A stretch of 64,000 nt of DNA from an uncultured Cellvibrionales bacterium (GCA_913062605.1 CAJXWQ010000004.1:62001-126000); one strand, 5' to 3'. Shown: positions 47,194 to 56,903, numbered from the stretch's first letter. Notes: generated by a model from the sequence alone, not told the origin. Translations and numbers: made by a program.

Positions 47194-48045
47194 TTAGTGA
47201 GTTAAATTAATTATTCGCATAGAAAAATCTATAGCCAGACAATGTTTGGTTAAACTGCCTGAGGACAGGTAAGCAATACCATCGACAGCCTTGTTCGATA
47301 TATTGCCTGCCTCAATATTTCCTGAAACTTCCAGCTTGGCTTTCCCTTGATTGATACTTATAGCATCCCGAATAGCATCAACATTAAAATTATCCAGCAT
47401 CACAATATCCGCTCCAGCATCAATTGCTTGCCGTAACTCCTCAAGACTTTCTACTTCTACTTCAACATGTTTTCCCGGTGCAACTTCTCTGGCTTTAGTA
47501 ACTGCTGCAATAATCCCTCCGCAAGCGGCGATATGATTTTCCTTTATCAGAAATGCGTCGTAGAGGCCAATACGATGATTGTGACAACCGCCAACTGTTA
47601 CCGCATATTTTTGAGCCAGCCTAAGGCCGGGAATGGTTTTTCTTGTATCGAGTATTTTTATATCTGTACCTTCTACCAACTTGGAATATTGGCGGGAGGT
47701 GGTGGCCGTTCCGGAAAGGGTTTGTAGGAAGTTGAGGGCTGTACGCTCACCGGTTAGTAGGCTTCTGGCCAACCCCTTAAGTTTAAACAGGGTTTGCTCT
47801 GGCTGGACTTCATCGCCATCTTTTACTAACCATTCAATTTCAACCTTAGGATCCAGTTGTCGGAATACTTCATCAACCCATGGTTGTCCGCAGACAATAG
47901 CTTGTTCACGGGTAATGACCCTCGCTTCAGCTCGGTTGTCTTCTGGAATAAGCAGGGCGGTGATATCACCATCACGGATATCTTCTTCCAGAGCATGTTT
48001 AACAACAGTTTCTATATCTTTTATTAGGAGCGGGTCGTTTAGCAT
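47194..48045 (-). CDS. nadC: Nicotinate-nucleotide pyrophosphorylase (carboxylating) NadC
   Basis: A 283-residue type II phosphoribosyltransferase that converts quinolinate and PRPP to nicotinate mononucleotide in NAD synthesis. Motifs are [12 protein letters not shown] (about 18-29), [33 protein letters not shown] and MLDNFN. In Pseudomonas nadC neighbours pilA and the DUF1631 gene; here an island of about 11 kb separates it from pilA. Confidence 0.96.
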   Translation of the reverse strand: MLNDPLLIKDIETVVKHALEEDIRDGDITALLIPEDNRAEARVITREQAIVCGQPWVDEVFRQLDPKVEIEWLVKDGDEVQPEQTLFKLKGLARSLLTGERTALNFLQTLSGTATTSRQYSKLVEGTDIKILDTRKTIPGLRLAQKYAVTVGGCHNHRIGLYDAFLIKENHIAACGGIIAAVTKAREVAPGKHVEVEVESLEELRQAIDAGADIVMLDNFNVDAIRDAISINQGKAKLEVSGNIEAGNISNKAVDGIAYLSSGSLTKHCLAIDFSMRIINLTH

Positions 48046-48324
48046 GGAAATGTTCCGTCTGAGTTGGCGGGTATTATATCAGTCGTGGTGTTTGGGTGAA
48101 GATGCGTATAGGTTCATGTGATGGTGCAATGCTGAGACAGGGTTCATGTTTTTAACAGGTGCCAACACTTAATATTAATTCTTGGGGGTTAGTCGGAATA
48201 GTTAAAGCTGTTTATCTTGGATAATAGGAATATAATTGAAATCATTAGGAATCATCCGGAAATTTTGGGGCTGGGTGGGTCAACAGGTTGCCAGCAGCCA
48301 TAAGTAAAATAGGGCCACTGTTGG

Positions 48325-50613
48325 ATGAGGGATAACCGTTTCACTGTTATCGATGCAGAAAAACTCAAGCGGAGTTCATTTAAACTTCCGCAGCTCCTGC
48401 TTGTCCTTCAGGAAAATGCCAAAACCTTTCTCGTCTCCCAATTAGCTTCTGTGTTTGACCATGTGGATGACACCTTTTTTGACCTCGCTGATCGAGCTGA
48501 GAACAGCAGACATCAAACCGTTTATTTTGACGCCATGCGTTTGATTCGAGTTGAGCGGAAGGCTATAGAGCACCACTTCTTTAATACATTGGCAAGTAAT
48601 TTCCAGCGACTGGGCGATGAAAAATACCGAGGTAATTCTGCGTCTTCAAGGGGAGGGCAGGGCCTTGAACTCATTGAGAATGAAGATCTGGAAGAGATTA
48701 TCGCCTTAGATACTATGGTGTCTAAGACCTCAGCACTTTGTAAGGCAGAGCTGGAGTTCTTAAGTGCACGTGTTAACTCACTGGTACCCGCGATGGTTTC
48801 AGCGAAAAACAATCCGGTTGGGCCGGATGCAATCTGCGAGGCGTTCAATTCAGCCGTGGCCCATCTTGAGCTAAGTCTTCCTACCAAACTGGTATTTTTT
48901 AAATTATTTGATCGGCACGTAATGGTGCCTATCAGAGAGTTCTTGGTTCAGAGTAATCGGCATCTCAAGGAGATGGGCGTATTGCCAGACTTAGAGTTTA
49001 AACGCAAAGCTAAAATGGAGAAGCTCTCTTCCAATCAAACACCAAAAGAAAGTGGGGCAACTCATCAGTCATCTGGTACTAGTAATACGTCAAAACGAGG
49101 GGGCGCTCACCCCGAAGCTAATGCCTCTGGATCTCGCCAAACCGGGCGGCCCAGATTTGGTCAATTTATTTCACAATTGCAAAATATGATGCAGTGGGAG
49201 ACCAGTAAGACGACTTCAGGACTGACAGAAGGCAGTGAGCCGAGGGCGGTATTAGATTCGCCACAGCTGGTTTCAATGGTGGCTGATATTCAGAGTGAGT
49301 GGCGTCAGCAGGCCAATGACCCTCGACAGTCAGACAAAAGTTTGCTGGCACTGATTGAAGAGAGCCTCAGCCGTCAGGGGGATGGGGTGCTTGGTGCTAC
49401 CGAGCGAGGTATGGTCGATCTACTGGATAAGCTGTTTGCCAAGGTGAACACGCAGGCTATTGCAGCAGCAGAAATATCTCAAGAACTGCGTAAACTCGAA
49501 TTACCTATTTTGCAGGTTGCACTTCAGGACACTACGTTTTTTGACCGGGAAAAGCACCCGGCAAGACGGTTATTGAATGAGATTGCTGAGGCATCAATAG
49601 GCTATACCGATGGTGTAGATGTTAATCAGGATCCCGTGGCTAAGGCGATTGCTCAGCTTTCTGAGACACTTTATAACGAGCACCAGCTGGATAACACGGC
49701 ATTGACCGAAGTGTTGCTTAATTTTATTGAGTTGGTTGAAAAAGAGCGGAGGCGAGTAGCCGTACTGGAACAGCGGTTAATGGAGGAGGTGGCTGCCACT
49801 GAAAAGGTTAACCAGGCTCATCAGGCCGTGGTTAAGGTGTTGATTGAGAGAATACAGGGTAAAACATTACCCAGATTCCTTGTGAGTTTTGCTGAAGATG
49901 CTTGGTGCAAAGTGTTGTTCCTAGCCTACCTGAGATCGGGGGCGGACTCTGATGCTTGGCATGCTCGAATTCAGCTATTGGATCAGCTGCTGGCGTTTGT
50001 CAGGAAAGGGCAGGCTAATGAGGGGGCCAGTGGGGACGTTATACACTCCTTAGTTGAACAGATTCGGCAGCATCTTGAAGATATTTCCTATGACCCTTAC
50101 GATTTGGGTCGGCTTGTGGGCGCTATGGAGCAATACTTTAAGGGAGAAGGCCTCGGAGGTGAAAAGCACCTATCTGGGGAGGGCGGAGAATCGCCACTGG
50201 GCGAAACCTCTGAGAACTTGTTGAAGGATGTATTGGTCGAATCTCTTAGAACGGACCTTCCTGGTGAATCTTCATCGCCGCGTGAAAACCTGGGTGAGAA
50301 TGAAGACGCAGCTGAGAATATTGATGATCAGTTTTTACGTCGAGCTGACAGCCTGACGTGTGGCTCTTGGGTTGAGTTTGCGGGGGAAGAGCCCTCTAAA
50401 CGTCGTGGCAAGGTGGCAGGTATCATTTCTCCTTCCGGGAAGTTTGTATTCGTCAATCGCCAGGGTTTTAAAGTGTCTGAAAAGCACCGCCACTCCGTCG
50501 CTCTGGATTTACAGAATGAGAAAATCAAACCTATAGAGAAAACACGACTCTTTGATAGGGCGCTTGAAGGGGTGGTGAAGGAGATGCACCATCACCGGTC
50601 TAAGCAGCCATAA
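48325..50613 (+). CDS. DUF1631 family protein
   Basis: A 762-residue soluble protein of the DUF1631 family, found beside nadC and ampD in pseudomonads (PA4523-type). An N-terminal helical region (about 1-220) is followed by a Ser/Thr/Gly-rich linker (about 235-280), a long helical middle (about 310-600), an acidic Gly/Glu-rich linker (about 610-665) and a small C-terminal beta domain with CGSWVEFAGEEPSKRRGKVAG, resembling a PilZ-like or SH3-like fold. Function is unknown. The C-terminal RR...G arrangement could bind a ligand, but I cannot demonstrate a c-di-GMP motif. Confidence 0.85.
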   Translation: MRDNRFTVIDAEKLKRSSFKLPQLLLVLQENAKTFLVSQLASVFDHVDDTFFDLADRAENSRHQTVYFDAMRLIRVERKAIEHHFFNTLASNFQRLGDEKYRGNSASSRGGQGLELIENEDLEEIIALDTMVSKTSALCKAELEFLSARVNSLVPAMVSAKNNPVGPDAICEAFNSAVAHLELSLPTKLVFFKLFDRHVMVPIREFLVQSNRHLKEMGVLPDLEFKRKAKMEKLSSNQTPKESGATHQSSGTSNTSKRGGAHPEANASGSRQTGRPRFGQFISQLQNMMQWETSKTTSGLTEGSEPRAVLDSPQLVSMVADIQSEWRQQANDPRQSDKSLLALIEESLSRQGDGVLGATERGMVDLLDKLFAKVNTQAIAAAEISQELRKLELPILQVALQDTTFFDREKHPARRLLNEIAEASIGYTDGVDVNQDPVAKAIAQLSETLYNEHQLDNTALTEVLLNFIELVEKERRRVAVLEQRLMEEVAATEKVNQAHQAVVKVLIERIQGKTLPRFLVSFAEDAWCKVLFLAYLRSGADSDAWHARIQLLDQLLAFVRKGQANEGASGDVIHSLVEQIRQHLEDISYDPYDLGRLVGAMEQYFKGEGLGGEKHLSGEGGESPLGETSENLLKDVLVESLRTDLPGESSSPRENLGENEDAAENIDDQFLRRADSLTCGSWVEFAGEEPSKRRGKVAGIISPSGKFVFVNRQGFKVSEKHRHSVALDLQNEKIKPIEKTRLFDRALEGVVKEMHHHRSKQP

Positions 50614-50743
50614 GCCATTTCTTCGTCATTAGAATTGTCAGTATACTTACCAGTGTTAACAGTGCCTTTCCCCATCTAATAGACAATACCTCCCGGGTTG
50701 CCTAGTATCCTGATGAAAAGTTGCTGTTCAGTCATAGAGGATA

Positions 50744-51307
50744 TTGGCGATTAAGCGTTTCACAGTAGACCAACAGGGCTGGCTGGTGCAGGCTCGCAGA
50801 GTGCCATCCCCAAACTTTAATAGCCGGCCTGAGCAGGCAGAAGTTTCTTTGTTAGTCATTCACAATATCAGCCTGCCTCCAGATCAATTTGGGGGGGGCT
50901 ATATCTGTGATTTTTTTACCAATGCTCTCGATACCAGCTGTCATCCCTATTTTGAAGAAATAGCAGACCTACAGGTGTCAGCCCATCTGTTGATAGACCG
51001 TGAGGGTAATCTCACCCAGTTTGTCTCCTTTGGTAACCGCGCATGGCATGCGGGTGAATCTTGCTATGAAGGTAGGGATAATTGTAATGATTATTCCATT
51101 GGCATTGAGCTGGAGGGTGCTGATGACATTCCCTACAGTGATTATCAATACGAAGTTTTGGCGGCGGTAACACGGTTGTTATCAATACAATATCCTACAA
51201 TTACAAAACAGCGAATTGTTGGGCATAGCGATATAGCACCTGGGCGAAAAACAGATCCAGGGTCTACGTTTGACTGGTTACGTTATTTTTCAGCTATGGG
51301 AGTCTGA
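50744..51307 (+). CDS. ampD: 1,6-anhydro-N-acetylmuramyl-L-alanine amidase AmpD
   Basis: A 187-residue cytosolic zinc amidase (amidase_2 fold). Zinc-site and substrate motifs are LLVIHNISLPP (first His near residue 35), RAWHAGES and GHSDIAPGRKTDPG (His and Asp). It removes the peptide from anhydro-muropeptides imported by AmpG, and its loss derepresses AmpC in many species. The start is TTG 50744, supported by AGAGGA upstream and by the usual N-terminus. It ends one base before ampE. Confidence 0.95.
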   Translation: MAIKRFTVDQQGWLVQARRVPSPNFNSRPEQAEVSLLVIHNISLPPDQFGGGYICDFFTNALDTSCHPYFEEIADLQVSAHLLIDREGNLTQFVSFGNRAWHAGESCYEGRDNCNDYSIGIELEGADDIPYSDYQYEVLAAVTRLLSIQYPTITKQRIVGHSDIAPGRKTDPGSTFDWLRYFSAMGV

Positions 51308-51308
51308 T

Positions 51309-52166
51309 ATGGAGTTTATTGTCATCGTCATAGGCTTGTTCATTTTACATCGTGCGGGTTCATTGCCTTCCTTGCAGCAGGATGCTTGGTACCGAGGTTG
51401 GATGACTCGGTTAGATGCTCAGCGTTGGTTAAAGGTTGTACCCCATGGACGATTACTTTTTTCGCTGTTGTTACCGGTATTATTGGTGGCGTTATTATTG
51501 GTAGTGGTAGATGACCATTGGTTTGGCTTGCCACAATTTTTCTTAAGCTTATGCATCTTCCTCTATTCCTTGGGCCGGGGCGATCTTGAAGAGCAGGTCG
51601 AGGGGTACCAGAACGACTTAAAACGGGATGATTTGCAGGCGGCCTACCACGATGCAGCAGATTTTAATCCAGCCCACCAAGAGAGTGATGCAGAAAACTG
51701 GGGTCAGTTACATAACGAGGCATTGGGTGCCATTTCCTATCGCTATTTTGAGCGGTATTTTGCGGTAATGTTTTGGTTTGTGTTAGCTGGTGCACCCGGA
51801 GCTATCCTCTACCGGCTATCGGTATTGCATTCAGATATGTCTTTGGATGATGCTGCAGATAAATCCATGGTTGTGCGCTGGCTGCAATTGCTGGAATGGT
51901 TGCCCGCCAGATTGATCGGTATATCTCTTGCCTTTGTGGGTAATTTTACAGCTTGCCTGGAGCGTTTTCGGGGTACATTATTTTCTATGTCTGACAGTAC
52001 TGTAGAGGTGGTAGCAAGCTATGTCTCAGCTGCACTGCAGTCCGGCCATGTTGAGGCCGACAGCCCCCTCGTCAGGGAAGTGGAAGTCAGTGAAATTCGT
52101 GCGCTGTTTTCGCGGACGTTAGTGTTCTCACTCTGCATGATCGCGTTGTTGGTGATGCTGCTGTAA
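51309..52166 (+). CDS. ampE: Regulatory signalling membrane protein AmpE
   Basis: A 285-residue polytopic inner-membrane protein of the AmpE/CobD-like family, with helices at both ends and the FLSLCIFLYSLGRGDLEEQV segment followed by a conserved NPAH...ENWGQLHNEAL stretch and RYFERYFAVMFWF. The role is unclear; it is traditionally linked to beta-lactamase regulation through association with ampD. ATG 51309 is chosen because it lies immediately after the ampD stop; the open frame extends 13 codons into ampD. Confidence 0.93.
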   Translation: MEFIVIVIGLFILHRAGSLPSLQQDAWYRGWMTRLDAQRWLKVVPHGRLLFSLLLPVLLVALLLVVVDDHWFGLPQFFLSLCIFLYSLGRGDLEEQVEGYQNDLKRDDLQAAYHDAADFNPAHQESDAENWGQLHNEALGAISYRYFERYFAVMFWFVLAGAPGAILYRLSVLHSDMSLDDAADKSMVVRWLQLLEWLPARLIGISLAFVGNFTACLERFRGTLFSMSDSTVEVVASYVSAALQSGHVEADSPLVREVEVSEIRALFSRTLVFSLCMIALLVMLL

Positions 52167-52195
52167 GCATTCTCTTGCATTGTGGTTTGATGAAG

Positions 52196-53203
52196 TTAGT
52201 CGTTGTGCCAGCGAAACATGATGCCTGCCAATGTGACAAAAAGTAGTGTCATTATGACCAAAACCCCTAGTTGGGGAATAATGTCAGTAAAACCCGCACC
52301 TTCCAGCATCACGCGCCGAGCAGCCTTAACCAGATGAGTGAGGGGCAGCATCAGTGAGAAGTCCTGAAGCCACTGGGGGGCATCGTCCAGCGAAAACCAT
52401 AATTCCGAGAGCAGCAACATAGGGAAGCTAATGAGGTTAAGTAGCCCGTTAGCTAATTCCTCACTGGCGGTTCGTGCTGCCATCAATAGTGACATGCTGA
52501 TGATGGCTAAATTTCCAACGATAGCTATCAGCAACAATAGTAGGTGACTGCCTACCATCATGAAATCAAGGAACACGTCGCAGGCAATAAATACCAATAT
52601 GGTGACAGAGAGCATGATAAATAGTCGTGAAAATGCCTGAGAAAGTAGAAACTGCCAGGCTCTTAATGGCGTCGCTTGCAGCCGCTTCAGAACCCCATTT
52701 TTTCGATAGCGGACAATCACATAACCGATTCCCCACAAACCGCTAAACATCATGTTCATGGCCAGAATCCCGGGTATCACCCAGTCGATATAACGTATAG
52801 GTTGGCCTTTAATTTCTTCTCGTTGCCAGGGCTCGGTCGTGTCAGATATCAACAGCTTTTCTAACAAGCGCCCTTTTGCTGACTCTGGGTTTACCCAGTA
52901 ACGCAGCGGTGCTTCGGTGGTGATGAGGATATCCAGTTGGTGAAACTGTACCCGACGAAGAGCTTCTTGAGCGTCGGTGTACGCAATCAGCTGTATGGCC
53001 GGATCTTCGGTAAACATACTGGTTTGTGTTGAGCTGCTGGTGACGAGTAGTCCGGCACGAAAAACCTCTTGGCTTTCGGATGAAAAGGCAATGGCTAACA
53101 CAATAACAATAAATGGGGTTGCCACGAACGACCAGAATAGTGACCCCTTATCCCGGTAATATTCACGATTGCGGGCCATCCACAAGGCAAGTATTTCTTT
53201 CAT
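52196..53203 (-). CDS. ABC-2 type transporter permease
   Basis: A 335-residue permease with one membrane helix near residues 22-41, a periplasmic domain to about 140, then five helices, typical of ABC-2 exporters (YhhJ/NatB-like). Its gene is nine bases downstream of the ATPase gene, forming a two-gene exporter. The substrate is unknown. Neighbouring genes deal with peptidoglycan recycling, but that is not evidence of a shared substrate. Confidence 0.88.
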   Translation of the reverse strand: MKEILALWMARNREYYRDKGSLFWSFVATPFIVIVLAIAFSSESQEVFRAGLLVTSSSTQTSMFTEDPAIQLIAYTDAQEALRRVQFHQLDILITTEAPLRYWVNPESAKGRLLEKLLISDTTEPWQREEIKGQPIRYIDWVIPGILAMNMMFSGLWGIGYVIVRYRKNGVLKRLQATPLRAWQFLLSQAFSRLFIMLSVTILVFIACDVFLDFMMVGSHLLLLLIAIVGNLAIISMSLLMAARTASEELANGLLNLISFPMLLLSELWFSLDDAPQWLQDFSLMLPLTHLVKAARRVMLEGAGFTDIIPQLGVLVIMTLLFVTLAGIMFRWHND

Positions 53204-53212
53204 AGCGTGTTG

Positions 53213-54097
53213 TTACTCCCTTAGCCTATGGCCCGTCAACTTCAGAAATAGGTCGTCGAGTGAAGGGCTTTTGACCCGAAGAGAGCGTAGGTTGATATTG
53301 AGAGAAACCAGTTCAGAGAGGGTTTTCTCCACGGTGCTGGTCGCGATGGCTATACAGTCTTCCCGTTCTTCAGCCGGGCTGGTTAAGGCGTTAATGTCGC
53401 CATGGAAGTCACGTTGGTCGATACACACATAACTGTGGTCGAAATATTGTTGGAGCAGTGCCTCCGGGGAACCATCAACAATGATTTTCCCCTTATCCAT
53501 AATCACTAACTGGTCACAGAGCAGTTCAGCCTCTTCCATATAGTGAGTCGTTAGTAATACGGTTTTTCCTTGAGCTTTTATGTCCCGGATCAACGACCAG
53601 AAATTGCGTCGTGATTGGGGGTCGAGGCCAGTGGTGGGTTCGTCAAGAAAGAGAATCTCTGGGTCATTAATCAGCGCAACAGCCAGTAATAACCTCTGTC
53701 TTTGCCCTCCTGACAGCCGCGTGGCATAGGTATCAAGAAACTCTTCAAGTTGGCACAGTTCTATCAGGTGATCAATGGGCTGGCTGCGAGGATAGAGCTT
53801 GGAAAACAGGGTTAGAACCTCGTGGGTTTTCAGGTAATCCATCAGAGCAGTAGACTGAAACTGGATGCCTGTTTGCTCTGAAAATTTTCGGTCCCTCGGT
53901 TTGCCTTTATATAGTATCTCCCCAGAACTGGGTTTTTTGATACCTTCAATAATTTCAATGGTCGTGGTTTTACCTGCTCCATTGGGGCCTAGCAGCCCAA
54001 AACATGCCCCCTGTGGAATGGAGAATGAGACATCATCTACCGCCTTCAGTGAACGGAATGATTTGGTCAGATTTCGTACTTCAAGAATAGTTGTCAT
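53213..54097 (-). CDS. ABC transporter ATP-binding protein
   Basis: A 294-residue ATPase with Walker A GPNGAGKTTT (about 39-48), signature LSGGQRQRLLLA, Walker B ILFLDEPTTGLDP and switch His in LLTTHYMEEAE. A C-terminal extension of about 75 residues follows, as in drug or polysaccharide exporters of the ABC-2 class. It pairs with the permease at 52196-53203. The start is ATG 54097 (MTTILEV); the frame is open eight codons upstream. Confidence 0.93.
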   Translation of the reverse strand: MTTILEVRNLTKSFRSLKAVDDVSFSIPQGACFGLLGPNGAGKTTTIEIIEGIKKPSSGEILYKGKPRDRKFSEQTGIQFQSTALMDYLKTHEVLTLFSKLYPRSQPIDHLIELCQLEEFLDTYATRLSGGQRQRLLLAVALINDPEILFLDEPTTGLDPQSRRNFWSLIRDIKAQGKTVLLTTHYMEEAELLCDQLVIMDKGKIIVDGSPEALLQQYFDHSYVCIDQRDFHGDINALTSPAEEREDCIAIATSTVEKTLSELVSLNINLRSLRVKSPSLDDLFLKLTGHRLRE

Positions 54098-54162
54098 GTA
54101 GGCTAAGTGTATAGCATCCATATGATTATCTGTTAGGGTATCGCTCTTCTTGGGGAGAGTTT

Positions 54163-55506
54163 ATGACACCACAAAATGGCACTGTGAGCTGGGGAGAGGC
54201 GCTACGGGTTTACACTCGCCCCCAGGTGATCACTATGCTTTTTCTAGGCTTTGCTGCGGGACTGCCATTGCTCATGGTTTTCTCAACCCTGACGGCTTGG
54301 TTGCGGGATGTAAATGTTGCTCGTAGCACCATTGGGTTTTTCGGCTGGGTCGGTATTACCTATTCCATTAAAGTTCTATGGGCGCCGGTGGTAGACCGGC
54401 TGAAACTTCCTTTCTTGACGAATGCTCTTGGCCAGCGCCGTAGTTGGATGCTGCTGGGACAGTTGGGTGTCATGGTGGGATTGGCGGCCATGGTCTTGAC
54501 GGATCCACAAGTTTCTCTGACCAGTGTTGCGGTATGCGCTGTGTTGGTAGCCTTTTCCTCTTCCACTCAGGATATCGCTATTGATGCTTTTCGTATCGAG
54601 TCAGCGGCAGATGAATATCAGGGGGCCATGTCAGCGAGCTATATTTTCGGTTACCGCTTGGCGTTGTTGGTGGCTGGGGCTGGAGCTTTATATATAGCCG
54701 ATTGGTCAGGCTGGGATGCAGCCTATCTTACGATAGCAGTGTTGATGCTAGTGGGGGTGGTCACCGTTCTTTTGGTACCAGAGCCAGAGCGATATGTGCC
54801 ACCTGCCACGGTTAACATGGAGGAAGGGTTAAAACATCGGCTCCACGCAGATGAGCCGGGGTTGTGGCACCGCCTTGAGGCTTGGTTTGTGGGGGCCGTA
54901 GTGGCGCCCTTTGTAGAATTTTTCAAGCGTAATAGTTCTTGGGCGCTGCTGATTCTGGCCTTTATTGCGCTGTACCGGCTCAGTGATATCACCATGGGTA
55001 TCATGGCCAACCCCTTTTACCTGGATCTCGGTTTCACCAAAACGGAGATAGCCAACATCGGCAAGTTGTTTGGCTTTTTTATGACGCTTGCCGGGTCGTT
55101 CTTAGGTGGCCTGATGGTTGTGCGCTATGGTATCTATCGCCCGCTACTTGCTGGAGCCGTGATGGTGGCGCTGACCACGCTGCTGTTTGCTCAGCTGGCA
55201 AATGTGGGGGCAAACCTGAATTGGTTGGCGTTGGTGATTAGTGCTGACAATCTCAGCGGTGGTTTTTCCAATGCAGCATTTATTGCTTACCTCTCCAGTA
55301 TGACTAGCCGAGCTTATACAGCGACACAATATGCTCTGTTCAGTTCATTGATGACGTTGCCCGGTAAATTTTTCAGTGGTTTTTCTGGAGTGATAGTGGA
55401 TGTCAGCAGTTATCAGGTGTTTTTTGTGTATGCTGCACTAATGGGGTTGCCGGCCATTATATTGTCTTGGTTGCTCTGGCGACATGCCAGTCGCATAGAC
55501 TCTTGA
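54163..55506 (+). CDS. ampG: AmpG-type muropeptide MFS transporter
   Basis: A 447-residue major facilitator with about twelve to fourteen helices. AmpG-family features are the N-terminal FLGFAAGLPLLMVFSTLTAWL, KVLWAPVVDRL and the SSTQDIAIDAFRIE motif in helix 4. It imports GlcNAc-anhydroMurNAc peptides, the substrates of AmpD encoded 3 kb upstream. The gene is divergent from the ABC exporter and convergent with the ATL gene. A related AcsA/acetyl-CoA-transporter-type MFS is a less likely reading. Confidence 0.88.
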   Translation: MTPQNGTVSWGEALRVYTRPQVITMLFLGFAAGLPLLMVFSTLTAWLRDVNVARSTIGFFGWVGITYSIKVLWAPVVDRLKLPFLTNALGQRRSWMLLGQLGVMVGLAAMVLTDPQVSLTSVAVCAVLVAFSSSTQDIAIDAFRIESAADEYQGAMSASYIFGYRLALLVAGAGALYIADWSGWDAAYLTIAVLMLVGVVTVLLVPEPERYVPPATVNMEEGLKHRLHADEPGLWHRLEAWFVGAVVAPFVEFFKRNSSWALLILAFIALYRLSDITMGIMANPFYLDLGFTKTEIANIGKLFGFFMTLAGSFLGGLMVVRYGIYRPLLAGAVMVALTTLLFAQLANVGANLNWLALVISADNLSGGFSNAAFIAYLSSMTSRAYTATQYALFSSLMTLPGKFFSGFSGVIVDVSSYQVFFVYAALMGLPAIILSWLLWRHASRIDS

Positions 55507-55530
55507 GACTCACCAGTTAGGGCTCTCCGT

Positions 55531-55558
55531 GCTAGGGTTGCCAGCGCTAGGGTTGCCA
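55531..55558. repeat. Tandem direct repeat at the 3' end of the ATL gene
   Basis: GCTAGGGTTGCCA occurs at 55531-55543 and again at 55546-55558, a 15-base period. The second copy contains the ATL stop codon and last codons, so the first looks like a duplication of the gene terminus just outside it. Confidence 0.7.
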
Positions 55559-55855
55559 AAGAAAGCCCGATAGTTTGACCCGACCATTGCAGATAATGAC
55601 ACCTTCTAGCTCCAAGAGCTGTTTTTGTCTGATAAAGGCAGCACTATTAGGTGGAAAAGCAATCTGGCCGTTGGCCTTGAGGACGCGGTGCCAAGGAAGA
55701 GTTGTGTCTTTCGGTAATTGGCTAAGGATGCGGCCGACTAATCGTGCACCATGAGGTAATTGGGCATACTCTGCCACCTTGCCATAACTGGTGACAGAGC
55801 CTCTGGGTATGGCGTTGAGAGCGCTGTATACCCTCGCTTTAGGGTCGTTTTCCAT
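55547..55855 (-). CDS. Alkyltransferase-like protein (ATL), MGMT-related without the acceptor cysteine
   Basis: A 102-residue protein with the DNA-binding and active-site fold of O6-alkylguanine-DNA alkyltransferase. The acceptor motif PCHR reads PWHRV here (about residue 55), with tryptophan replacing the alkyl-accepting cysteine. ATL proteins bind O6-alkylguanine and hand it to nucleotide excision repair. Other family marks are SVTSYGKVAEYA, GARLVGRIL and the NGQIAFP loop. Confidence 0.9.
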   Translation of the reverse strand: MENDPKARVYSALNAIPRGSVTSYGKVAEYAQLPHGARLVGRILSQLPKDTTLPWHRVLKANGQIAFPPNSAAFIRQKQLLELEGVIICNGRVKLSGFLWQP

Positions 55856-55971
55856 ACGTCATCATATTGTTGGTCAACAGTCGGAGTCCAGCGTTAGCCT
55901 TGAAATCACTCTACTCCAGCCCAATGTAAGGCCTATCGCCTGTTTGAAGTCCTTGTTGTGAGATGATTTAG

Positions 55972-56442
55972 TTGAGATATCTATTACTACTTTTTATTGT
56001 GATGCCCATTGTTGAAATGTGGCTACTAATTACTGTGGGGCGTGAAATAGGTGCGTTTCCGACCATAGGGCTAGTGTTATTGACCGCCGCAGTAGGTTTT
56101 TCCTTACTGCGACAACAGGGATTTGCTACATTATTTCGTGCTCGTCAGAAGATGGATGCGGGTGAGTTACCTGCCATAGAAATGGTGGAAGCCATTATTT
56201 TCGCCGTTTGTGGCGCATTATTGATGACCCCAGGGTTTGTCACAGATGTTATTGGCTTTGCGGGCCTTGTGCCCAGCGTGAGGCGAGGAATTGTTTCGCG
56301 GTTGGTAACACAAATGAATGTGGTGAACTACAGTGAGTATGAAGTACACTGCCGCGATCATGGCGATTACTCGGATGCGGACTCCCGAACCTTGGAGGGA
56401 GAGTCTTGGCGAGAAGAAGACGATAACTCCAGTGAGAAGTAA
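55972..56442 (+). CDS. fxsA: FxsA family membrane protein
   Basis: A 156-residue inner-membrane protein with three to four helices in the first 115 residues and an acidic cytoplasmic tail. The N-terminal YLLLLFIVMPIVEMWLLI and GALLMTPGFVTDVIG segments are typical of FxsA (suppressor of F exclusion of phage T7). fxsA next to groES is a conserved arrangement. The start codon appears to be TTG 55972; no ATG lies near the N-terminal helix. Confidence 0.88.
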   Translation: MRYLLLLFIVMPIVEMWLLITVGREIGAFPTIGLVLLTAAVGFSLLRQQGFATLFRARQKMDAGELPAIEMVEAIIFAVCGALLMTPGFVTDVIGFAGLVPSVRRGIVSRLVTQMNVVNYSEYEVHCRDHGDYSDADSRTLEGESWREEDDNSSEK

Positions 56443-56476
56443 CGTCTGATGTATCTTGGGGTGATTTTATTACCGT

Positions 56477-56508
56477 CCCCTTGAAATACGTTGAAATGCC
56501 ACCAGATA
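56477..56508 (+). promoter_or_regulatory. Putative sigma-32 heat-shock promoter of groES-groEL
   Basis: CCCCTTGAAA (56477-56486) matches the sigma-32 -35 consensus. A weaker -10-like element, CCACCAGATA (56499-56508), follows after 12 bases. The predicted leader to groES is about 95 bases. No CIRCE inverted repeat is present, so HrcA control is not indicated. Confidence 0.6.
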
Positions 56509-56609
56509 ACACTCAAATCAGTTCTAGCCAGATGCATTTGTATTGCAAGCGCTGTATTTATTACGGTTGAGCTGAATAAGATAGAACATAAATGTTGGAG
56601 AATAAAACA

Positions 56610-56903
56610 ATGAAAATTCGTCCCCTACACGATCGTGTTGTAGTTCGTCGCAAGGAAGAAGAAGAAAAAACTGCTGGTGGCATTCTGCTACCGGGTTCTG
56701 CGAAGGAAAAGACCAATGAAGGTGAAGTTGTCGCCGTAGGTTCTGGTCGTGTTCTGGATAATGGTGAAGTTCGCCCTCTAGATGTGAATGTGGGTGACAT
56801 TGTTGTCTTCGGGAAATATGCCGGTAGTGACACCATTGAGATTGATGGTCAGGAGCTGGTTATTCTCAGTGAAAGTGATATTAAGGCTGTGGTCGAAGCT
56901 TGA
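56610..56903 (+). CDS. groES: Co-chaperonin GroES
   Basis: A 97-residue co-chaperonin that caps GroEL. It has the N-terminal [14 protein letters not shown], the mobile loop [17 protein letters not shown] (about 17-33) and the roof loop. ATG 56610 gives the standard N-terminus, with GGAG upstream; an in-frame upstream codon at 56592 is not needed. groEL follows after 54 bases. Confidence 0.97.
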   Translation: MKIRPLHDRVVVRRKEEEEKTAGGILLPGSAKEKTNEGEVVAVGSGRVLDNGEVRPLDVNVGDIVVFGKYAGSDTIEIDGQELVILSESDIKAVVEA

